Origin: Streptomyces sp. PCS3-D2
Lineage (GTDB): Bacteria; Actinomycetota; Actinomycetes; Streptomycetales; Streptomycetaceae
Assembly: GCF_000612545.2 (NCBI RefSeq)
Contig: NZ_CP097800.1
Location: 2,539,001 to 2,603,000 of the forward strand
Reading direction: 5' to 3'
DNA: 64,000 bases
Below, one piece after another: positions 60,473 to 64,000 of the stretch. Every line of letters begins with the position of its first letter. Position 1 is the stretch's first letter. Below the pieces are notes generated by a model. The model was not told the DNA's origin and ran no database searches. It was given only the letters and a program-made list of their open reading frames with translations. The position numbers were made by a program, and so were the translations under genes.

Positions 60473-60730
60473 ATGGACTGGCGTCACAACGCCGTTTGCC
60501 GCGAGGAAGACCCGGAACTCTTCTTCCCCATCGGCAACACCGGTCCTGCGCTGCTGCAGATCGAGGAAGCCAAGGCCGTCTGCCGCCGTTGCCCCGTCAT
60601 GGAGCAGTGCCTGCAGTGGGCGCTCGAGTCCGGTCAGGACTCCGGCGTCTGGGGCGGTCTCAGCGAGGACGAGCGCCGCGCCATGAAGCGCCGCGCCGCT
60701 CGCAACCGGGCGCGCAACGCCAGCGCCTGA
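60473..60730 (+). CDS. wblE: WhiB-family Fe-S regulator (WblE/WhiB1-like)
   Basis: An 85-aa WhiB-like protein. The four cluster Cys are Cys9, Cys37, Cys40 and Cys46 (AVCREED, AVCRRCPVMEQC). The GVWGGLSEDERR turn and a basic tail RRAARNRARNASA contact sigma factor and DNA. Length and sequence match WblE/WhiB1, an essential NO-responsive regulator in actinobacteria. It is monocistronic and ended by the 60796 hairpin. Confidence 0.95.
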   Translation: MDWRHNAVCREEDPELFFPIGNTGPALLQIEEAKAVCRRCPVMEQCLQWALESGQDSGVWGGLSEDERRAMKRRAARNRARNASA

Positions 60731-60795
60731 CCAACGACTTTCGAGCCTCGACGCGCAGCGCGTAGCAACCGAAGAAGCGCTCAGCAACGCGCCCT

Positions 60796-60830
60796 TGAGC
60801 CCCGGACCGAAGCATTCGGTCCGGGGCTCA
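60796..60830. terminator. Terminator after wblE
   Basis: A perfect 15-bp stem (60796-60810 with 60816-60830), loop AGCAT, between convergent wblE and the kinase gene. Confidence 0.88.
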
Positions 60831-60902
60831 GTGCTGCTGCGGGACTACGCTCCGTGTGCACGACCCACCGACCACCGGTCACACCGAGTAACCGCCCGGC
60901 TG

Positions 60903-62372
60903 CTACTTCTGCGGGCTGGACGGCAGGTCGAGGACGACCTTGGTACCACGCGGCTCGGCCCGGACCATGTCGAAGGTGCCGCCGAGTTCCCCTTCCACGA
61001 GGGTCCGTACGATCTGCAGTCCGAGATTGCCGGCCCGCTGGGGGTCGAATCCCTCGGGCAGGCCGTTGCCGTCGTCGAGCACGGTGATCAGCAGCCGCCC
61101 GTCCTTGCGGCCGGTTCCGCTGCGCAGGGCGGCCACTTCCACGGTGCCCCGCTCGCCCTGGGGGAAGGCGTGCTCCAGGGCGTTCTGCAGGATCTCGGTG
61201 AGCACCATCGACAGCGGGGTGGCGACCTCCGCGTCCAGGATCCCGAAGCGGCCGGTGCGCCGGCAGTCGACCTTGCCCGGGGAGATCTCCGAGACCATCG
61301 CGATGACGCGGTCGGCGATCTCGTCGAACTCGACGCGCTCGTCGAGGTTCTGAGAGAGCGTCTCGTGCACGATCGCGATCGATCCGACGCGGCGCACCGC
61401 CTCGTTGAGCGCCTCGCGGCCCTGGGGGGAATCCATCCGGCGGGCCTGGAGCCGCAGGAGCGCGGCCACGGTCTGGAGGTTGTTCTTCACCCGGTGGTGG
61501 ATCTCCCGGATGGTCGCGTCCTTCGTGATCAGTTCACGCTCGCGACGCCGCAGTTCGGTGACGTCACGGCAGAGCACCAGGGAGCCGATCCGGGTCCCCT
61601 TCGGCTTGAGCGGGATGGCGCGCAGCTGGATGACGCCGCCGTTGCCCTCGACCTCGGTCTCGCGGGGGGCCCAACCGCTGGCGAGCTTGACCAGTGCCTC
61701 GTCGACCGGGCCGCGGGAGGGGGCGAGTTCGGCGGTGGTGGCGCCGAGGTCCTGGCCGACCAGGTCGGAGGCGAGCCCGAGACGGTGGTAGGCGGAGAGC
61801 GCGTTCGGGGAGGCGTAGGTGACCACGCCGTCGGCGTCGAGCCGGATCAGGCCGTCCCCGACGCGCGGCGAGGCGTCCATGTCGACCTGCTGGCCGGGGA
61901 AGGGGAAGGCGCCCGCCGCGATCATCTGCGCGAGGTCCGAAGCGGACTGGAGGTAGGTCAGCTCCAGTCGGCTCGGTGTACGCACAGTGAGCAGGTTGGT
62001 GTTGCGTGCGATCACTCCGAGTACCCGGCCCTCGCGGCGGACGGGGATCGACTCGACGCGGACCGGCACCTCCTCGCGCCACTCCGGGTCACCCTCGCGC
62101 ACGATGCGGCCCTCGTCGAGCGCGGCGTCCAGCAGTGGGCGGCGGCCTCGCGGCACCAGGTGGCCGACCATGTCGTCCTGGTAGGAGGTCGGGCCGGTGT
62201 TCGGGCGCATCTGGGCGACCGAGACGTACCGGGTGCCGTCGAGGGTGGGCACCCACAGCACGAGGTCGGCGAAGGACAGGTCGGAGAGCAGCTGCCACTC
62301 CGAGACCAGCAGGTGGAGCCACTCCAGGTCGGTTTCTCCGAGAGCGGTGTGCTGGCGTACGAGGTCGTTCAT
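60903..62372 (-). CDS. Cytosolic sensor histidine kinase, PdtaS-like
   Basis: A 489-aa soluble kinase. A GAF-type domain (about 10-140, ending in PVRREGRVLGVIARNTNLL) is followed by a PAS domain (about 165-265, GDGLIRLDADGVVTYASPNAL). An H-box of the HisKA_2 type, IREIHHRVKNNLQTVAALLR, precedes a HATPase with LTEILQNALEHAF and DDGNGLPEGF. No membrane segment is present. This matches PdtaS, whose partner PdtaR is an RNA-binding antiterminator regulator; that gene is not in the window. ATG 62372 was chosen; a GTG nine bases upstream is equally possible. Confidence 0.9.
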   Translation of the reverse strand: MNDLVRQHTALGETDLEWLHLLVSEWQLLSDLSFADLVLWVPTLDGTRYVSVAQMRPNTGPTSYQDDMVGHLVPRGRRPLLDAALDEGRIVREGDPEWREEVPVRVESIPVRREGRVLGVIARNTNLLTVRTPSRLELTYLQSASDLAQMIAAGAFPFPGQQVDMDASPRVGDGLIRLDADGVVTYASPNALSAYHRLGLASDLVGQDLGATTAELAPSRGPVDEALVKLASGWAPRETEVEGNGGVIQLRAIPLKPKGTRIGSLVLCRDVTELRRRERELITKDATIREIHHRVKNNLQTVAALLRLQARRMDSPQGREALNEAVRRVGSIAIVHETLSQNLDERVEFDEIADRVIAMVSEISPGKVDCRRTGRFGILDAEVATPLSMVLTEILQNALEHAFPQGERGTVEVAALRSGTGRKDGRLLITVLDDGNGLPEGFDPQRAGNLGLQIVRTLVEGELGGTFDMVRAEPRGTKVVLDLPSSPQK

Positions 62373-62728
62373 GGAGGGCACGGTGCGAGCGTACCCCGGG
62401 TACGCACGATGACTTTCCCCACGCCGGTACTCAGGAGTATCCAGGAGGGGCACGGGCCGCGTACTGTTGGAGGAAGTGACGGGTTTCGAGCTACCGTCAT
62501 TGGATGGACAGAACAGAATGGTCTAGTCCAGAATTGACTCAGAGTCTCCGCCCTCCCCGCACAGGAGGACGGACCGAGGGAGTCGCGCGCTCTGCCCTGA
62601 CCGCGCAGACACCTCTCACCGGCCGCCGGGAACCGCACACCTGACGGCCGTAAGTACTCCGGGCTACGGTGCCGGACGGGTTGAGGGTCCCGTCCTGCAC
62701 CGTGGCCCAGAGGAATTCCGGGCGCCCG
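62373..62728. other. Intergenic region upstream of the PdtaS-like kinase
   Basis: About 355 bp between the kinase start and the TetR stop. A TTGACTCAGAGTC stretch near 62534 has lower GC and may be part of a promoter; no gene or strong hairpin was seen. Confidence 0.4.
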
Positions 62729-63319
62729 TCAGGGCCAGGCCCGCAGGGCCCGCTCCGCCACCGCCTCCAGTTCCTCCCGGGTCGCCCCGTCGCGCGACTG
62801 CTGGGACATTCCCTGGAGCACGGCTCCGGCGTACCGGGCCAGCGCCCGCGCATCCGTGTCCGCGGGCAGCACTCCGGTGGCCACGTCGGCGCGGATCCGG
62901 CTCTCGAAGAGCTCCAGGTTGGCGTTGCGCCGCTCGCGAAGCGCCTCGGCCACCTCGTCCGAGGTGGTGTTGACGGCCGCGCTGATCACCATGCAGCCCG
63001 ACGGGTGGGACGGGTCGGTGTAGACCGCGGCCGCCTCCCGCAGGATGCGCTCCACGGCGGCGCGGGCGGTGGGCTCCTCGGCCAGCGCCACGCCGGCGAA
63101 GTCGCCGTACCGGCTCCCGTAGACCGCGACGACCTCGTCGAAGAGCGCGCGCTTGTCGCCGAAGGCCGCATAGAGGCTGGGCGCGCTGATCCCGATCGAG
63201 GCGGTCAGGTCGGAGATCGAGGTCGCCTCGTAGCCGCGTTCCCAGAAGGCCGTCATCGCCTTGTCCAGGGCGGCGTCACGGTCGAAGGAGCGGGGCCTGC
63301 CGCGCTGTCCGGTCACCAT
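62729..63319 (-). CDS. TetR-family transcriptional repressor
   Basis: A 196-aa TetR regulator: the HTH is RGRPRSFDRDAALDKAMTAF, ATSISDLTASIGISAPSLYAAF, and the tail is a helical ligand domain with GCMVISAAVNTTSDEVAEALR. It matches the group that controls a divergent short-chain dehydrogenase gene. ATG 63319 is preferred. Two TAGCGG-type palindromes between it and the SDR gene are probable operators. Confidence 0.9.
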   Translation of the reverse strand: MVTGQRGRPRSFDRDAALDKAMTAFWERGYEATSISDLTASIGISAPSLYAAFGDKRALFDEVVAVYGSRYGDFAGVALAEEPTARAAVERILREAAAVYTDPSHPSGCMVISAAVNTTSDEVAEALRERRNANLELFESRIRADVATGVLPADTDARALARYAGAVLQGMSQQSRDGATREELEAVAERALRAWP

Positions 63320-63331
63320 CCGCACATTCTA

Positions 63332-63380
63332 TAGCGGCCGCTAGGAAATCTGATACGGTCCATTTCTGTAACGACCGCTA
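63332..63380. promoter_or_regulatory. Candidate TetR operators, two copies
   Basis: TAGCGGCCGCTA (63332-63343, perfect palindrome) and TAACGACCGCTA (63369-63380), whose complement TAGCGGTCGTTA differs from the first at two bases, lie 37 bp apart between the divergent TetR and SDR genes. A single repressor could cover both promoters. Confidence 0.75.
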
Positions 63381-63402
63381 GCGATATGGGAGGGGGCGCG
63401 TC

Positions 63403-64000
63403 ATGGGCGTGCTCGAAGGCAAGACGGCACTGGTCACGGGCGGCAGCCGAGGGATCGGTCGGGCCGTGGCGGAGCGGCTGGCGCGGGACGGGGCGCTGGT
63501 CGCCGTGCACTACGGCCGCAATGCCGAGGCGGCCGAGGAGACCGTGGCGGCGATCGCGAAGGCCGGCGGGCAGGCCTTCGCGATCGGCGCCGAGCTCGGC
63601 GTCCCGGGGGACGCCGAGGCCCTCTGGGCGGCGTACGCGGCCCATCCCGCACACACGGAGGCGGTGGACATCCTGGTCAACAACGCGGGGGCGGCGGCCT
63701 TCGCCGGGATCGCGGACACCGACGAGGAGACGTACGACAGGGCGCACGCACTGAACGCCAAGGCTCCGTTCTTCGTGATCCAGCGCGGCCTGGCGCGACT
63801 GCGGGACGGCGGCCGGATCGTGAACGTGACCGGCACCCCGGACCTCGCCCTGCCGGCGATCCTCGCGACGGTCATGGCCAAGGGCGCCGCGAACGCCATG
63901 ACGCGCTCCCTGGCCGCGGAGCTCGCCCCGCGGGGGATCACCGTGAACTCGGTGGGACCGGGGATCACCGAGACGGACCTGAACGCGGCCCTGCTCTCCG
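63403..64000 (+). CDS. Short-chain dehydrogenase/reductase family protein, C-terminus cut by window end
   Basis: The first 199 residues of an SDR with the Rossmann motif TGGSRGIGRA, the NNAG motif and the C-terminal PRGITVNSVGPGITETDL pattern. At the catalytic position the family expects Tyr-x-x-x-Lys; here it reads Thr-Val-Met-Ala-Lys. The upstream catalytic Ser region reads NVTGTPD. The protein may therefore be a non-catalytic or atypical SDR. GGGAGGGGG precedes the ATG at 63403. It is divergent from its probable TetR repressor and runs past 64000. Confidence 0.85.
   Translation, partial: MGVLEGKTALVTGGSRGIGRAVAERLARDGALVAVHYGRNAEAAEETVAAIAKAGGQAFAIGAELGVPGDAEALWAAYAAHPAHTEAVDILVNNAGAAAFAGIADTDEETYDRAHALNAKAPFFVIQRGLARLRDGGRIVNVTGTPDLALPAILATVMAKGAANAMTRSLAAELAPRGITVNSVGPGITETDLNAALLS

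Overview
The window is a high-GC actinobacterial chromosome segment, almost certainly Streptomyces. Codon third positions are nearly all G or C, genes start on ATG, GTG or TTG behind GGAGG-type ribosome binding sites, and translationally coupled ATGA/GTGA overlaps are common. Marker genes include a nickel superoxide dismutase with its protease, a WhiB-like regulator, an anti-sigma/SigH-type pair, snapalysin and a fused Kgd-type 2-oxoglutarate dehydrogenase. From memory, the core gene order (two-component system, kgd, Ni-SOD, amino-acid ABC transporter, malic enzyme, sigma factor, wblE, sensor kinase) follows the S. coelicolor SCO5239-SCO5283 neighbourhood; no alignment was run.

Left end (1-8.0 kb): accessory DNA. 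An IS3-family end (1-203) cuts into a phosphodiesterase-type gene. This is followed by a tightly coupled operon of an ABC exporter, a lone acyl carrier protein, a PAP2 phosphatase, a methyltransferase and a Nudix hydrolase, which looks like the remnant of a lipid or natural-product cluster. A two-domain sulfurtransferase follows, then a complete IS701-like element (6567-8008) flanked by CTAG duplications that landed on the stop codon of a membrane glycosyltransferase.

8.0-17 kb: mostly core genes. These are the glycosyltransferase, a lipoprotein, an OmpR-type two-component pair and kgd, followed by two small coupled hypothetical genes.

17.1-30.1 kb: the most interesting block, seven minus-strand genes. 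One half is an FxSxx-type RiPP module: a 66-aa precursor (23303-23503), a radical SAM/SPASM maturase, a separate HExxH peptide-hydroxylase-like protein, and a TIR/NB-ARC/TPR protein. The other half is a MoxR ATPase, vWA (SAV_2336-like) and trypsin-like VMAP ternary set, of the kind described as an NTPase-based conflict system. The precursor ends in Tyr-Asp-Ser-Ser-Ala-Ala instead of the canonical Phe-x-Ser-x-x terminus, so this may be a Tyr-type cyclophane variant.

30.2-49.3 kb: core and semi-core genes. These include sodN/sodX, a CGNR regulator, a polar amino-acid ABC transporter, malic enzyme, a quinone-oxidoreductase-like enzyme, a PadR/DUF4097 pair, snapalysin with its LysR regulator, a family 2B encapsulin shell next to a polyprenyl diphosphate synthase, and an NsrR/flavohaemoglobin NO-detoxification pair that share a palindromic operator.

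49.3-54 kb: a worn accessory patch. It holds an amidase, a frameshifted gene, an integrase fragment, a bacilliredoxin-like protein lacking its first active-site Cys, and a partly duplicated regulator-Nudix pair.

54-64 kb: core genes again. These are a PLP enzyme, a Na+/H+ antiporter, a UBP zinc finger, the anti-sigma/sigma pair, a lipid kinase, wblE, a PdtaS-like sensor kinase, and a TetR/SDR divergent pair with two matching operator-like sites. No tRNA, rRNA or CRISPR array was recognised.
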